Part shown: piece after piece, positions 45,086 through 56,168 of the stretch
Position numbering within the stretch: the stretch's first letter is position 1
Layout: each line of letters begins with the position of its first letter
Assembly: GCF_021991875.1 (NCBI RefSeq)
Contig: NZ_JAHLKR010000016.1
Location: forward strand, 602,523-666,522
Length of the DNA: 64,000 nt
Source of the DNA: Mycetohabitans sp. B8
Lineage (GTDB): Bacteria > Pseudomonadota > Gammaproteobacteria > Burkholderiales > Burkholderiaceae
Direction of reading: 5' to 3'
Program-made: the position numbers and the translations under genes
Notes under the pieces: model-generated
The model's database searches: none
What the model saw: only the letters and a program-made list of their open reading frames with translations
Told to the model about the DNA's origin: nothing

Positions 45086-46516
45086 TCACGCAAGCAGTAT
45101 GTCCGGGCGCCATTCGATCCGCATCCGGCCGCCGCCCGCAACATTGGGATCGACGCCCAGCCCGGCCACCCACAACAACGTATCGCCGACGAACAACAGC
45201 GGGACATCGCGTCGCCAGGCCGGCACCGCCGCCTCTTGGAAAAGGTTCTTCAACGTGCGCAGTGGCCCGCCGGCGCGCAAGCGCATGCGTTCGCCGCCGC
45301 GCCGGCCGCGTACCGTGAGCGGCGCGCATTCGAGAACGCTGCGCTGCACCCCCTGCTCATCGTCGGCACCACACGGCACGAAAACAATCGATCCCCGCCA
45401 TGCCGGCAGCCGCCAGACCGACTGGCCCAACCATCGCAACTCGGCGCTCGGCGGCATCGCGTCATGGCTGATCACCTCGTCCTCCCGACGTTCCCACCAG
45501 ACCCGGTTGCGATATAGGCGCAGGCAATGTTCATCGTGCTCGATCCGCAGCGCTGCATCGTCGCCGGCCTCATGCAATTGGCGCAGTATTTCGTCGACGC
45601 GCGCCGCGGATGCCGTCGCCAGCCCCGCCTTGCGCATCCAGAAACGCAGCAGATTTGCCGCGCGCTCATGACTGAGTTCAACCAGCGCACGCCGCGATAA
45701 CGTGGGTCCCGCGGACACCGGTGCATCGGATCGCTTCACGACGGCGGCACGCCGGCTGGCGAACATACATGCACGCAGATCGATCATGGCCAAGTCCTCG
45801 AGCAGACGCTGCGCGGCGGCGGCATGTCGGGCCGTTCGCGCCAGCGCGTCGCGATACCCGGGAAAATGAACGGCCAGTGTCGGCGTCACATGCCGCCGCA
45901 TCGCATTGCGCGCATACCGGGTGTCTGCATTGGATTCATCGTCGATCCAGCACAGTGCATGCTGACGCGCATACGCGTCGAGAGAAGCCCGCAGTACCGA
46001 CAATAAAGGCCGCACGTGGATGAGCCCGTTCGGCAGCAAGCGATGCGGCGGCATCGCGGCGAGCCCAGGCAGCCCCGCGCCGCGTAGCAATTGCAACAGC
46101 ACGGTCTCGGCTTGGTCGTCCGCGTGATGGCCAAGCCACAGCACGCGCACGCGATGAGCCGCGCACATCTGCTCGAGCGCTGCATAGCGGGCGTCACGCG
46201 CCAGGGCTTCGACACTGTGCTGCGGTGCGCGCGCGATGGCGACGGCACGGCAATCGAAAACGACATCGAGCCGGCACGCCACGTCGGCGCAATGGCTGCG
46301 CCAGGCATCGGCATGAGGACTGAGCCCATGATGAACGTGCAACGCGATACACCGGCGCGCGCCCAGCACGCGGGTCGCCGCATGCAGCAGCACCGTGGAA
46401 TCGATGCCCCCGCTGAAAGCGATCGCAACGGACTCACCGCGATGCAGCGCCATGGCCTGAGCTGCCACCGCCCCGAGAACCAGACGCTCGACCGATGATT
46501 CGTCTGCACTCGTCAT
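45086..46516 (-). CDS. tilS: tRNA(Ile)-lysidine synthetase
   Basis: Uses ATP and lysine to convert C34 of the AUA-reading tRNA-Ile to lysidine, essential for Ile decoding. The PP-loop motif is AIAFSGGIDSTVLLH. Further family stretches are LHVHHGLSPHADAW, LGHHADDQAETVLLQLLRG and CWIDDESNAD. The 476-residue length includes the C-terminal tRNA-binding domains. I chose the ATG at 46516; the frame runs 13 residues further upstream without family similarity. It sits between accA (46 bp upstream) and lysC. Confidence 0.95.
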   Translation of the reverse strand: MTSADESSVERLVLGAVAAQAMALHRGESVAIAFSGGIDSTVLLHAATRVLGARRCIALHVHHGLSPHADAWRSHCADVACRLDVVFDCRAVAIARAPQHSVEALARDARYAALEQMCAAHRVRVLWLGHHADDQAETVLLQLLRGAGLPGLAAMPPHRLLPNGLIHVRPLLSVLRASLDAYARQHALCWIDDESNADTRYARNAMRRHVTPTLAVHFPGYRDALARTARHAAAAQRLLEDLAMIDLRACMFASRRAAVVKRSDAPVSAGPTLSRRALVELSHERAANLLRFWMRKAGLATASAARVDEILRQLHEAGDDAALRIEHDEHCLRLYRNRVWWERREDEVISHDAMPPSAELRWLGQSVWRLPAWRGSIVFVPCGADDEQGVQRSVLECAPLTVRGRRGGERMRLRAGGPLRTLKNLFQEAAVPAWRRDVPLLFVGDTLLWVAGLGVDPNVAGGGRMRIEWRPDILLA

Positions 46517-46562
46517 CCGCTTACCCGTATGGATGCCACCTGGCGCGTGCCGCACCGCGCCG

Positions 46563-47534
46563 TTAATGACCGAGCGGGCCGGCCTTGTATTTGCCGTAGT
46601 TCATCAGCCGTTCGAAGCGGCGGGCACACAGATCGTTTGAACTCATGCCCTGGAATTGTCGCAGCGAGTCGGCCAGCGCCCGGCGCAGCATCGCGGCCAT
46701 GCCTTTTGGATCCCGGTGTGCACCGCCCAGCGGCTCGTTGACGATCTTATCGATCAGGCCGAGCGCCTTGAGCCGGTGCGCAGTCAAGCCCAGCGCCTCT
46801 GCCGCCTCGGGCGCCTTTGCCGCACTCTTCCATAGGATCGACGCGCACCCTTCCGGCGAAATCACCGAATAGGTCGAGAATTGCAGCATCAACACGCTGT
46901 CGGCGACGGCAATGGCCAACGCGCCGCCGGAGCCGCCCTCGCCAATGATCGTCGCGATCGTCGGCACTTTCAACTCGGCCATCACATAAAGATTGCGACC
47001 GATTGCCTCGGACTGACCCCGCTCCTCAGCGCCCACCCCCGGATACGCCCCCGGCGTGTCGATGAACGTGAAAATCGGCAAGTTAAATTTCTCGGCCACC
47101 CGCATGAGTCGCTCAGCCTTGCGATAGCCTTCCGGGCGCGACATGCCGAAGTTGCGCAACGCGCGCTCCTTCGTGTCGCGTCCTTTCTGCTGGCCGATCA
47201 CCATGCACGGATGACCATTGAAGCGTGCCAGGCCACCGATGATCGACAGGTCATCGGCAAACGATCGGTCACCGTGCAATTCGTGGAAATCCGTGAACAA
47301 CTCGTTCACATAGTCGAGCGTATAGGGGCGCTGTGGATGCCGCGCGATCTGAGACACCTGCCAAGGCGACAGGTGCGCATACAGGTCCTTGGTCAGTTGC
47401 TGGCTTTTCTTGGACAGCCGCTCGATCTCTTCCGAAATATCGACGGCCGAATCATCCTGCACGAAGCGCAATTCTTCGATTTTTGCTTCGAGCTCCGCGA
47501 TCGGCTGCTCGAAATCCAGAAAGGTGGTCTTCAT
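46563..47534 (-). CDS. accA: Acetyl-CoA carboxylase carboxyltransferase subunit alpha
   Basis: Transfers the carboxyl group from biotin to acetyl-CoA, with AccD, to make malonyl-CoA for fatty acid synthesis. The 323-residue length and sequence ([18 protein letters not shown] at the N-terminus, [35 protein letters not shown]) are typical. The last residues and the stop at 46563 lie 46 bp before tilS, on the same strand. No unusual features. Confidence 0.97.
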   Translation of the reverse strand: MKTTFLDFEQPIAELEAKIEELRFVQDDSAVDISEEIERLSKKSQQLTKDLYAHLSPWQVSQIARHPQRPYTLDYVNELFTDFHELHGDRSFADDLSIIGGLARFNGHPCMVIGQQKGRDTKERALRNFGMSRPEGYRKAERLMRVAEKFNLPIFTFIDTPGAYPGVGAEERGQSEAIGRNLYVMAELKVPTIATIIGEGGSGGALAIAVADSVLMLQFSTYSVISPEGCASILWKSAAKAPEAAEALGLTAHRLKALGLIDKIVNEPLGGAHRDPKGMAAMLRRALADSLRQFQGMSSNDLCARRFERLMNYGKYKAGPLGH

Positions 47535-47694
47535 TTGTTTGAATCCTTGAACTATCCGGCAGCGCGTATTCTAACCGCGTGTTGCACTACCGGAACCGGC
47601 TTTGAACTATCGCATCGGCGTTTTGATAGTTGCCGATGCGATGCCGAAAGCGGGCATTGCGCCACCATGCCCGACTCGCGCCCGATGGCGCGGG

Positions 47695-48672
47695 TTAAGC
47701 CTGCGCGCTCAGCGGTTCCAGACTGCGCCACATGTACCATGTCGCGACAGTACGCCACGGCTCCCAGTTCGCCGCAACCTCCCTGGCTTCGCTGCGCGTG
47801 ACCGGCTCGCCGCTGAAATAATTGACACTGATCGCACGGATCAGTCCGAGGTCATCCAGCGGCAGCACGTTCGGGCGCATCAGGTTGAAAATCAGGAACA
47901 TCTCGGCGGTCCAGCGGCCAATTCCGCGTATCTGCGTGAGCTCGCCAATGACCGCCTCGTCATCCATCGACACCCATGATGCGATATGCAGCGCGCCGGA
48001 CGTAAAATGCTGCGCGAGGTCGAGGATGTACTCCGACTTGCGCTTAGATAATCCGCACTCGAGCAATCGCGGCTGCCCAAGTTTCACAATGCGCGACGGC
48101 GCAATCGACGGGCATGCGGCCACGAGCCGCGCCCATATCGCCTGCGCAGCACTGACCGAGATCTGTTGGCCGACGATGGAGCGGGCAAGCGTCACAAACG
48201 GATCGCCGCGCGCCATCAAGTGAACGGGCCCGAACTGCGGAATCAACTTTTTCAGTATCCGATCGCGACGGACCAGGTCCGCGCACGCACGGTCCCAATA
48301 TTCGGGTCGCGACACGGCGGCCCCCCGCTCCTGCGATGCGGCCGGAACCGACGCCTCGGATGCTGGGGCAGTCGCCTTGCGCGCCGGGCCAACATCCGGC
48401 ACGGGCGAACGCGGCCTGCTCGCCGGATCAGCCCCCGACACCGACGCACGCGCGTTGCACACCGGCTCGGTCTTGGGCGCCAACGCACGCGCGTTGCGCG
48501 CCGACTCCGCGTTCGAGGCTGCAAGAGTGACTTGGCGCGGCGCAGCGTCTTCGTCAAGCCCATTGGCGCACGCCACATGCGTACGAGCAGCGCCGCGCTT
48601 TGCCGCCGCTGCCGTCGCATCCGGCGGCACCTTCGCCTCAGTGCTGCGCGCCGCCCTTTTGGCCGTTGCCAT
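47695..48672 (-). CDS. DNA-3-methyladenine glycosylase II (AlkA-like) with repetitive N-terminal extension
   Basis: An HhH-GPD base-excision glycosylase removing alkylated bases. The catalytic domain occupies roughly residues 125-325: SIVGQQISVSAAQAIW, the helix-hairpin-helix IRGIGRWTAEMFLIF, and the catalytic Asp region LPLDDLGLIRAI. I chose ATG 48672 because AGGAGG lies 6 nt upstream; ATG 48696 and 48729 are in frame. The first ~120 residues are a low-complexity Ala/Arg/Pro/Ser tail with a near-repeat (SARNARAL / VCNARASV). It follows cysS by 41 bp. Confidence 0.9.
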   Translation of the reverse strand: MATAKRAARSTEAKVPPDATAAAAKRGAARTHVACANGLDEDAAPRQVTLAASNAESARNARALAPKTEPVCNARASVSGADPASRPRSPVPDVGPARKATAPASEASVPAASQERGAAVSRPEYWDRACADLVRRDRILKKLIPQFGPVHLMARGDPFVTLARSIVGQQISVSAAQAIWARLVAACPSIAPSRIVKLGQPRLLECGLSKRKSEYILDLAQHFTSGALHIASWVSMDDEAVIGELTQIRGIGRWTAEMFLIFNLMRPNVLPLDDLGLIRAISVNYFSGEPVTRSEAREVAANWEPWRTVATWYMWRSLEPLSAQA

Positions 48673-48713
48673 CTCGCCTCCTGACTGCGGACTCATGCCG
48701 ACGCCGCCGCGCT

Positions 48714-50114
48714 TCACACGCGTCGCCATTCGGTCGTTCCGCCCGGTTTGTCTTCGAGCACGACACCGGCATCGAGCAATGCCGCCCGGATCCGGTCTGC
48801 TTCAGCATAGTTCTTCGCGCGCTTGGCCTGCGCTCGGGCTTCGATTTGTTCGTTGATCTGCGCGGCATCGAGCTGCGCAAGCCCATCCGCAACGGGCGCG
48901 CGCCCCTGTAGATACTCGCGCGGATCACGCCCGAGCATGCCCAGTATGCCGGCCAGCCCCTTGAGCTGGCGCGCCAGCGCGGGATCGCCGGTGCGGTTCA
49001 AGTCTGTGACCAAGTCGAACAACGTCGCGAACGCAACCGGTGTGTTGAAATCGTCGTTCATCGCGGCACGGAATGCCGCCGCATGACGCTCGCTCCAGTC
49101 CAGCGCGCGATCATCCGGCGCGACCTCCTTGAGCGCCGTATAGAGCCGTGTGAGCGCCGCGCGTGCGTCATCCAGGTGAGAGTCACTATAATTCAGCGGC
49201 GAGCGATAATGCGCGCGCAGGATCAGCATTCGGATCACTTCGCCGTCATAGCGCTGCAACACGTCGCGCAGCGTGAAAAAGTTGCCAAGCGATTTCGACA
49301 TCTTCTCGTTATCGACGTTGACGAACCCGTTGTGCAACCAATAGTTGACAAAATGCTGGCCGGTCGCGCCCTCGCTCTGCGCAATTTCATTTTCGTGGTG
49401 AGGGAATTGCAGGTCCTGTCCGCCACCGTGAAGGTCGAACCGCTCGCCGAGCAACGCGCAACTCATTGCTGAGCACTCAATGTGCCAGCCCGGCCGCCCC
49501 CGGCCCCATTTCGAATCCCAGCCGGTGTCGGGCGGCTCACCCTCTTTGGCGCGCTTCCACAGCACGAAATCGAGCGGATCCTCCTTTGCGTCGTTCTGCG
49601 CAACGCGCTCGCCCGCGCGCAGGTCCTCGAGCGACTTGCCGGACAACTGGCCGTATGCAGCAAACTTGCGCACCGAATAATTGACGTCGCCATCACGGCC
49701 CTGGTACGCATAGCCGTTGCGCTCGAGCGCGTCGATCATGCCCAGCATTTGCGCAATGAATTGCGTGGCGCGCGGCTCATGGTCCGGGCGTTGGATGTTC
49801 AGCGCCGCCTCGTCCTCGTGCATCGCCTCGATGAAGCGCTCGGTCAGCGCGCGGATCGGCTCGCCGTTGTCCACCGCGCGACGAATGATCTTGTCGTCGA
49901 TGTCGGTGATGTTGCGCACATATGTGACACGATAGCCGAGGGTGCGCAGCCATCGCTGGATCATGTCGAACACGACCATCAGTCGACCATGACCGACGTG
50001 ACAATAGTCGTAGACGGTCATACCACACACGTACATGCGGACTTCGCCGTCGTGCAGGGGAACGAAGGTCTCTTTGTTGCGACTGAGCGTATTGTATAGA
50101 CGGAGCTGATCCAT
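48714..50114 (-). CDS. cysS: Cysteinyl-tRNA synthetase
   Basis: Charges tRNA-Cys. The product is 466 residues, the standard length. Class I signatures are visible: the HIGH-like HVGHGR, and KMSKSLGN. Zinc ligands appear in [19 protein letters not shown] and the [10 protein letters not shown] region. I chose the ATG at 50114 ([11 protein letters not shown]), which matches the family start; 17 upstream codons in frame are not conserved-looking. It is divergent from the TPR-protein gene, leaving a 240-bp shared promoter region. Confidence 0.96.
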   Translation of the reverse strand: MDQLRLYNTLSRNKETFVPLHDGEVRMYVCGMTVYDYCHVGHGRLMVVFDMIQRWLRTLGYRVTYVRNITDIDDKIIRRAVDNGEPIRALTERFIEAMHEDEAALNIQRPDHEPRATQFIAQMLGMIDALERNGYAYQGRDGDVNYSVRKFAAYGQLSGKSLEDLRAGERVAQNDAKEDPLDFVLWKRAKEGEPPDTGWDSKWGRGRPGWHIECSAMSCALLGERFDLHGGGQDLQFPHHENEIAQSEGATGQHFVNYWLHNGFVNVDNEKMSKSLGNFFTLRDVLQRYDGEVIRMLILRAHYRSPLNYSDSHLDDARAALTRLYTALKEVAPDDRALDWSERHAAAFRAAMNDDFNTPVAFATLFDLVTDLNRTGDPALARQLKGLAGILGMLGRDPREYLQGRAPVADGLAQLDAAQINEQIEARAQAKRAKNYAEADRIRAALLDAGVVLEDKPGGTTEWRRV

Positions 50115-50355
50115 AGAAAAACGTTGCGTGCGCCGAGCGCCGTCAAACGCAGCCGGCCGCGACACTCACACGGTACGCCACCCGCTTCGCGCGAGGGCGC
50201 CATACGGCCGCACGGCCGCCGACGTGATGCGTTCGGGGAGTCGACTGGGTCAGATGCGACCGCGAGTGGCGCGAAGACCGTTGACTGTTCTTGTTCTCGG
50301 AACAGCCGGACGTTTTGTTAGAATGGGCTGAAGTATAACACCGTGAAAAGAGCCT

Positions 50356-51123
50356 ATGAACACGACCCGCGGTCGCATCGCGCTTGCGGCAATGAGCTTG
50401 TTGGTCGTCGCCGGCACAGCGCACGCGCAGGTTTCGCCCGCCGTCGCCGACGGCACGCCCGAAATCAACGCCGCGATCGTACAGCACGACTGGGCGGGCG
50501 CGCTCGCACAACTCGACGAGCGCGTTCGCTCGCACCCGCGCGATGCGCAGGCGCGCTTTAAGCGTGCCAATGTGCTCACGCAGTTGGGCCGCGACGACGA
50601 CGCAATGACCGCGTACACGGCGCTCACGCAGACCTATCCGGAACTGCCCGAGCCGTACAATAACCTGGCCGCGCTGTATGCGAAGCGCGGCGAACTGGAT
50701 GAAGCCCGCGTGGCGCTCGAGACGGCGGTGCGCGCCAGTCCCGGCTATGCGCTCGCGCAAGCCAACCTGGGCGACCTCTATCTGCGGCTGGCGGCGGAGT
50801 CGTTCAAGCGCGCCAGCGCGCTTGATCCACGTGATGCGTATTCGGCGCGGCGCAGCCGGCAGATTGGGCAACTGGTGAGCTCGCCGGCGCCCGCCGATGC
50901 ACGGTCTAGCGCAGCTAACGCACGGCCTGGCGCAGCTAACGCACGGTCTGACGCCGCCGATACACCGCATGACGACGGCGATGCGTTGGCCGGCCGCGCG
51001 GTAGCGGTGCCAACCACGCCGCCACCGCAGGACGCGACGTCGAACTTCCCAACGATCGTCCCGGGCACCAGCGCGGCGCCTGCGCTCGCGCCCTACATGG
51101 CGCCGCAAACGACACAACCTTGA
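50356..51123 (+). CDS. Exported tetratricopeptide-repeat protein
   Basis: A 255-residue protein with a clear signal peptide (RIALAAMSLLVVAGTAHAQ, cleavage after AHA). Three to four TPR units occupy residues ~35-165 (for example GRDDDAMTAYTALTQTYPEL and EPYNNLAALYAKRGELDEA). The C-terminal ~80 residues are low complexity and include three imperfect 7-residue repeats (ARSSAAN / ARPGAAN / ARSDAAD) encoded by 21-bp tandem units at 50899-50961. Its position before ppiA is conserved in Burkholderia. It is probably a periplasmic scaffold, partner unknown. Confidence 0.85.
   Translation: MNTTRGRIALAAMSLLVVAGTAHAQVSPAVADGTPEINAAIVQHDWAGALAQLDERVRSHPRDAQARFKRANVLTQLGRDDDAMTAYTALTQTYPELPEPYNNLAALYAKRGELDEARVALETAVRASPGYALAQANLGDLYLRLAAESFKRASALDPRDAYSARRSRQIGQLVSSPAPADARSSAANARPGAANARSDAADTPHDDGDALAGRAVAVPTTPPPQDATSNFPTIVPGTSAAPALAPYMAPQTTQP
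50899..50961 (+). repeat. Three 21-bp tandem units in the TPR protein gene
   Basis: Three consecutive imperfect 21-bp units, each starting GCACGG, encode the 7-residue repeats ARSSAAN, ARPGAAN and ARSDAAD. They keep frame. Confidence 0.8.
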
Positions 51124-51219
51124 TCCATCCGCCCAGCCCGCGCCGTCGCGGGCGTGTTGCGCTGCACGCAGCGCACGAGGTGTTTTTTCAACCGATGCCC
51201 CCAACACAGGAACCGAAAC

Positions 51220-51816
51220 ATGAAACTGCTGCTGTCCGCGCTGCTTGGCGCGGCGCTCATCACGTCAGCGCCGGTGCATGCGCAATCCAATGCCGGAACT
51301 AGCCAGGCGGGCGCAAGCCATCCGAACGTGCTGTTCAAAACGTCGATGGGCGAGGTTCGCGTCGAACTGTATCCGGAAAAAGCGCCACGCACGGTCGATA
51401 ACTTCATCCAGTATGTGACATCGGGCCAATACAAAAACACGATTTTTCATCGTGTCATTCGCGGATTCATGATTCAGGGCGGCGGCTTCACGCCGGGGAT
51501 GGAGCAAAAGCCCACGCGGGCGCCGATCCCGCTGGAAAGCCGTAACGGACTGAAGAACACGACCGGCTCGATCGCGATGGCACGCACCAACGACCCGAAC
51601 TCGGCGAGCGCCCAGTTCTTCATCAATACGGTGGACAATCCGAATCTCGATTACCCGAATCCTGACGGCCACGGCTACGCAGTATTCGGCAAAGTCGTTT
51701 CCGGCTTGGACGTCGTCAAGAAAATCGAAGCGACGCCCACCACCACGCGCGGCAGCTTTTCGGACGTGCCGCAAAAGCCGATCGTGATCCAATCGGCCAC
51801 AGTGGTGTCCAAGTAA
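51220..51816 (+). CDS. ppiA: Periplasmic cyclophilin peptidyl-prolyl isomerase
   Basis: A cyclophilin-type cis-trans prolyl isomerase, 198 residues, with a signal peptide ([20 protein letters not shown]), hence periplasmic. The cyclophilin core is intact: [33 protein letters not shown], and [13 protein letters not shown]. The ATG at 51220 is preceded by AGGAA at a usable spacing; the open frame extends upstream without a meaningful leader. It is followed 62 bp later by the cytoplasmic paralog, a usual pair. Confidence 0.95.
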   Translation: MKLLLSALLGAALITSAPVHAQSNAGTSQAGASHPNVLFKTSMGEVRVELYPEKAPRTVDNFIQYVTSGQYKNTIFHRVIRGFMIQGGGFTPGMEQKPTRAPIPLESRNGLKNTTGSIAMARTNDPNSASAQFFINTVDNPNLDYPNPDGHGYAVFGKVVSGLDVVKKIEATPTTTRGSFSDVPQKPIVIQSATVVSK

Positions 51817-51878
51817 GCACGCCGCTGCAGCGCAACCGAAATTCATCCTCACCCAACCGACACGCACAAGGAACGAAC

Positions 51879-52370
51879 ATGGTCGAACTACACACGAATC
51901 ACGGCGTCATCAAGCTGGAGTTGAACGCCGACAAGGCGCCCAAGACGGTCGATAACTTCTTGAACTATGTGAAAAAGGGCCACTATGACAACACGGTGTT
52001 CCACCGCGTGATCAACGGCTTCATGATCCAGGCAGGCGGATTCGAACCCGGCATGAAGCAAAAGCAAACCGATGCGCCGATCGACAACGAGGCGAACAAC
52101 GGACTGAAGAACGAGGTCGGCACGATTGCGATGGCACGCACCAACGATCCGCATTCGGCGAGCGCCCAGTTCTTCATCAACGTCAACGACAACGACTTCT
52201 TGAATCACAGCGCACCGACGCCGCAAGGCTGGGGCTACGCCGTGTTCGGCAAGGTGGTCGAAGGCATGGACGTGGTCGACAAAATCAAAGCGGTACGCAC
52301 CGGCACGCGCGGCTTTCACCAGGATGTGCCGCTGGAAGACGTCGTGATCGAAAAGGCCGTTATCGTCTAA
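51879..52370 (+). CDS. ppiB: Cytoplasmic cyclophilin peptidyl-prolyl isomerase
   Basis: A 163-residue cyclophilin with no signal peptide. Core motifs [20 protein letters not shown] and [20 protein letters not shown] are present. It has AAGGAA before the ATG. It is closely related to the preceding ppiA, and the two probably share a transcript; lpxH starts 16 bp after its stop. Confidence 0.95.
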   Translation: MVELHTNHGVIKLELNADKAPKTVDNFLNYVKKGHYDNTVFHRVINGFMIQAGGFEPGMKQKQTDAPIDNEANNGLKNEVGTIAMARTNDPHSASAQFFINVNDNDFLNHSAPTPQGWGYAVFGKVVEGMDVVDKIKAVRTGTRGFHQDVPLEDVVIEKAVIV

Positions 52371-52386
52371 GACTGGAACGCGCGCG

Positions 52387-53175
52387 TTGAATCTTGCTGA
52401 TAACGGCACCGCATCGCGCGCGCTGCTGCTGATATCGGACCTGCATCTGAGCGAGGCGCTGCCGCGCACCGTCGATGCGTTCGAGCATTTCATCCGCGTC
52501 ACCGCGCGCGACGCCGATTCGGTATTCATTCTCGGCGACCTGTTCGAGTATTGGATCGGCGACGACATGCTTGCGTCGCCGTTTGCACGACATATCGCCG
52601 AGCTCATGCATACGCTGTCCGAACGCGGCATCGCGTTGTACGTGATGCACGGCAACCGCGATTTCCTGCTCGGCCGCCGCTTCATGGTGGCTGCAGGCGC
52701 AATGCCGCTGCCCGATCCCTGTGTCATCAACGCCTTTGGCCAGCGCATCGTACTCACGCATGGCGACGCGCTGTGCACGGCCGATGTCGGCTATCAACGA
52801 TTTCGCCGCATCGCGCGCACTGCAATCGCGCAAAGCCTATTTCTCGCGCTGCCGTTGCGCTGGCGTGAAAGGGTCGGCGAGCGCATGCGGCACAAGAGCC
52901 TCGCCAGACCGGTGCAGCCGTCACCGCGGTACGACGCGACACCCGACGCGCTCGCACGCCTGTTCGCCGCGACGCATACCCGCACGATGATCCATGGCCA
53001 CACGCATTTGCCCGCTTGCCATCACCAGCATGGCACCGCGCGCTGGGTACTGCCGGACTGGGAGCTGGACCACGGTACGCCGCGTGGCGGCTATCTGAAG
53101 ATTGACGCAGACGGCATCCGCGCACTGCCGCTCGATGTCTGCGGCGACACGACGCGAGCTACTTGTTCTGAATGA
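52387..53175 (+). CDS. lpxH: UDP-2,3-diacylglucosamine diphosphatase
   Basis: Lipid A biosynthesis: hydrolyses UDP-2,3-diacylglucosamine to lipid X and UMP at the inner membrane. Metal-binding calcineurin motifs are all present: [38 protein letters not shown] and IHGHTHLP. The start is a TTG at 52387, the only plausible one near the family N-terminus. The 262-residue length is normal. Its 3' end overlaps the convergent cysE by 17 bp. Confidence 0.94.
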   Translation: MNLADNGTASRALLLISDLHLSEALPRTVDAFEHFIRVTARDADSVFILGDLFEYWIGDDMLASPFARHIAELMHTLSERGIALYVMHGNRDFLLGRRFMVAAGAMPLPDPCVINAFGQRIVLTHGDALCTADVGYQRFRRIARTAIAQSLFLALPLRWRERVGERMRHKSLARPVQPSPRYDATPDALARLFAATHTRTMIHGHTHLPACHHQHGTARWVLPDWELDHGTPRGGYLKIDADGIRALPLDVCGDTTRATCSE

Positions 53176-53959
53176 CCTCGCCGAGTTTGCGCAGGTCCGC
53201 GATGCTCGTCTGACACCCGTCGAATTGCTCCAAACGCGCGCCCAGGCGCTCGAGCGCTGCCACCAATTCGTCGATCCGATCCGACTGCTGCGCGGCGTGA
53301 TCGATGAGTCCGTGAATGGCTAGCGACATCGGGTCGTCAGCGTTCGGCGTCATGCCATACGCAGCAAAGGGTTGTTTCAGTAGCATGTCTTCATGCGTGC
53401 TGCCCGCCCCATTGTTGACGGGCGTAGTGCCAGGCGATGGCACGTTGGGCACGATCACGCGGGCCGGATTGCCGACCGCCGTCGCCCCGGCGGGCACCGG
53501 CTTCACCACGACGGCATTGGATCCGATCTTCGCGCCCGCCCCGACCGTGAAACTACCGAGCACTTGCGCGTTCGCGCCGACGATCACGCCAGCTTGCAGC
53601 GTCGGGTGCCGCTTGGCGCCGCGCGACGACGACGTGCCTCCTAGCGTGACACCTTGATAGATCGTGCAATCGTCACCCACCTTGGCCGTTTCACCAATCA
53701 CCACACCCATCCCGTGATCGATGAATACTCGTCGGCCGATGGTCGCGCCCGGATGAATCTCGATACCGGTAAAAAACCGCCCCAGATGCGACACGAAACG
53801 CCCGAGCCAGCGCCACCCCGCCTGCCAGCAACGGTGCGCGACCGAGTGGAACAGCAACGCGTGCAACCCAGGGTAACAGGTCAGTACCTCCCACATGCTG
53901 CGCGCAGCAGGGTCCTTCTGGCGGATAGCGGCGATGTCTTCGCGAAGTCTGTCGAACAT
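53159..53959 (-). CDS. cysE: Serine O-acetyltransferase
   Basis: Acetylates L-serine with acetyl-CoA, the first step of cysteine synthesis. The 266-residue protein has an N-terminal helical domain ([32 protein letters not shown]) and the left-handed beta-helix hexapeptide repeats with the catalytic stretch [16 protein letters not shown] and [15 protein letters not shown]. The C-terminus extends past the beta-helix by ~75 residues with a predicted coiled coil ([19 protein letters not shown]). It overlaps lpxH tail-to-tail. Confidence 0.94.
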   Translation of the reverse strand: MFDRLREDIAAIRQKDPAARSMWEVLTCYPGLHALLFHSVAHRCWQAGWRWLGRFVSHLGRFFTGIEIHPGATIGRRVFIDHGMGVVIGETAKVGDDCTIYQGVTLGGTSSSRGAKRHPTLQAGVIVGANAQVLGSFTVGAGAKIGSNAVVVKPVPAGATAVGNPARVIVPNVPSPGTTPVNNGAGSTHEDMLLKQPFAAYGMTPNADDPMSLAIHGLIDHAAQQSDRIDELVAALERLGARLEQFDGCQTSIADLRKLGEVIQNK

Positions 53960-54035
53960 GGCAACTCACAGAGCATAGGCGGGTCATTGTATTGAGATTT
54001 CGCGCCGGCAGCGCTCCCGATCCGACACGCGGCAA

Positions 54036-54947
54036 CTACCGATCGTCGCTACGCAAGCCCTGCGATTTCAGCAGAATATGCTTGGCGATACCCCGCACGA
54101 TATTGACTTCCTCGCGCTCTAGGCCGGCCCGCGCAAACAACCGGCGCAGCCGCGGCATCAGCTTCTTCGGACTGGCGGGATCGAGGAAATCCAGCGCGAT
54201 CAGCGCATTCTCCAGATGCACGAACATGCGCTCGATTTCGTCGTGAGACGCCAGCGACGAGGCCACGCCGGCGGGCGGCGTCTGCTGCGCGGTGTCTAAT
54301 AGCGCCAGCCGCAGTTCGTAAGCGAGCACTTGGACCGCCTGCGCGAGATTCAGCGAACTGTAGGCGGGGTTGGCCGGGATATGCGCTAACGCGTTGCAGC
54401 GCTCGACGTCAGCATTGGACAGCCCCGTGCGCTCGTTGCCGAACACCAATGCGATGTCGCCGGCCGCCGCTAAGCCGCGGGCACGCAACGCGAGCGCGCG
54501 GGGCGCTAGCGTCGGCGGCCCCCACTCGCGCTCGCGCGCTGTCAGCGCGACGGACCAGTGAACACCGACCAACGCATCGGCCAGCGTAGGCACGACATGC
54601 GCGGCCGCCAACACGTCGGTGGCGCCGCTGGCCATCGCCTGCGCGTCGGGATCGGTGCGTACCGCCTCGAGCCGTGGGGCAACCAGCACAAGCCGGGAAA
54701 AACCCATCGTCTTCAACGCGCGGGCCGCCGCGCCGACATTGCCGGGATGGCTTGGCTCGACGAGCACGAAGCGCACCGACGTAAAGCCGCCCGCCAAAGA
54801 CGTCGAGTCCCCGCGCATGCGCACAGGCGTGCCGGCTGAGCGCGAGCCTGTTGGAGACGAGCCTGCTAAAGACGCACCTGCCGGGAACGGGCTTATCGAA
54901 GACGGGTCTATCGGAGACGGGCCGAGTGGAGTGACACTGTGATTCAC
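54036..54947 (-). CDS. trmJ: tRNA/rRNA 2'-O-methyltransferase (TrmJ family) with repetitive N-terminal extension
   Basis: A SPOUT-fold RNA methyltransferase that 2'-O-methylates nucleotide 32 of tRNAs in TrmJ. Motifs include FVLVEPSHPGNVGAAARALK, LVFGNERTGLSN, and AYSSLNLAQAVQVLAYE. The conserved domain begins about residue 57. The preceding residues are a Pro/Ser/Gly tail built of degenerate pentapeptides encoded by six 15-bp units at 54844-54933, so the true start could be further downstream, but no strong ribosome-binding site distinguishes one. It is the next minus-strand gene beside cysE and divergent from suhB. Confidence 0.92.
   Translation of the reverse strand: MNHSVTPLGPSPIDPSSISPFPAGASLAGSSPTGSRSAGTPVRMRGDSTSLAGGFTSVRFVLVEPSHPGNVGAAARALKTMGFSRLVLVAPRLEAVRTDPDAQAMASGATDVLAAAHVVPTLADALVGVHWSVALTAREREWGPPTLAPRALALRARGLAAAGDIALVFGNERTGLSNADVERCNALAHIPANPAYSSLNLAQAVQVLAYELRLALLDTAQQTPPAGVASSLASHDEIERMFVHLENALIALDFLDPASPKKLMPRLRRLFARAGLEREEVNIVRGIAKHILLKSQGLRSDDR
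54844..54933 (-). repeat. Six degenerate 15-bp tandem repeats in the trmJ 5' end
   Basis: Units share the frame GRGYCTRYYGRAGAC on the plus strand and encode pentapeptides such as PSPID and ASLAG in the trmJ product. Copies are diverged, so the array is old, but its length keeps the frame. Confidence 0.75.
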
Positions 54948-55161
54948 GGTTCAAATTCGATGACCAAGGACTTCAATGGTATCGCGAGTGCGGCGACGCG
55001 GAACATGCGCCAACGCGCAGTGGCGCTTGCTGATAAAATAATTTATTCATCATGCCGCTGCACGACCGACGTGCGGGCGCGCGCCGTTCTTAATCAATTC
55101 GTCAGCTCTGGCCGCGCGGTATCGCGCCGCAACAGTTGCCTCGTGCCCAAGGAAAAAGCTC

Positions 55162-55962
55162 ATGCATCCGATGCTCAACACCGCTGTCAAGGCCGCGCGC
55201 CGTGCCGGACAAATCATCAACCGCGCGTCGCTGGACATCGACCTGCTACAAGTGACCCAAAAGCAGCATAACGATTTCGTCACCGACGTCGACAAGGCAG
55301 CCGAGGCGGCAATCATTGAGATATTGCACACTGCGTACCCTGACCATGGGTTCCTCGCTGAGGAGTCTGGGGCTAGCGCCAGCGAATCCGAGTATCTGTG
55401 GATCATCGATCCGCTGGACGGCACGACGAACTTCATCCACGGCTTCCCGCAATACTGTGTGTCGATCGCGCTTGCACATCGCGGCGTCGTCACGCAGGCG
55501 GTAGTCTACGACCCGACACGCAACGACTTATTCACCGCATCACGTGGCCGCGGTGCGTTCCTCAACGACCGGCGCATCCGCGTGTCACGGCGCGACCGCC
55601 TGGCCGACGGACTGATCGGCACCGGTTTTCCATTCCGCGATCAGAGCGGCCTGGACGCGTACCTAAAGCTATTCAACGAAATGACGCGTGCGTGCGCCGG
55701 CCTGCGTCGGCCGGGCGCAGCCGCGCTAGATCTCGCGTATGTGGCCGCCGGCCGCTATGACGGCTTCTTCGAGCAAGGCATTCAACCGTGGGACGTCGCG
55801 GCCGGCAGCCTGCTCGTCACCGAAGCGGGGGGGTTAATCGGCAACTACACAGGGGATTCGAACTTCCTGTACCAGCATGAAATCGTCGCCGGCAATCCGA
55901 AGCAGTATGCGCAGATGGTGCAGATCTTGAAGCCGTACAGCCGGGTGGGAACGGCGGCCTGA
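55162..55962 (+). CDS. suhB: Inositol-1-monophosphatase family protein
   Basis: Mg-dependent inositol monophosphatase; in E. coli SuhB also acts in rRNA antitermination. The 266-residue protein carries the metal-site motifs [22 protein letters not shown], the signature [16 protein letters not shown], and [27 protein letters not shown] precedes the ATG. It is divergent from trmJ, as in relatives. About 200 bp of spacer follows before the frameshifted gene at 56169. Confidence 0.95.
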   Translation: MHPMLNTAVKAARRAGQIINRASLDIDLLQVTQKQHNDFVTDVDKAAEAAIIEILHTAYPDHGFLAEESGASASESEYLWIIDPLDGTTNFIHGFPQYCVSIALAHRGVVTQAVVYDPTRNDLFTASRGRGAFLNDRRIRVSRRDRLADGLIGTGFPFRDQSGLDAYLKLFNEMTRACAGLRRPGAAALDLAYVAAGRYDGFFEQGIQPWDVAAGSLLVTEAGGLIGNYTGDSNFLYQHEIVAGNPKQYAQMVQILKPYSRVGTAA

Positions 55963-56168
55963 ACCGTATAGAGGGAACAGTCGCGGGTGCGCGTACACCC
56001 GCTGCTTCCGGCGTTCTGCTTTCGGCGCGTTGCGCCGGAGCGAAAAAGTGCCCGTTCGCGACCTGGCCAACCGCTTCGGATATCGACTGCGCGAAAAGCA
56101 TCCATGCTACATCCTAGTGATGCTTCCGTATTTCAACGTCGCGCCGCCCACGCCGTAGCCCCTAAACC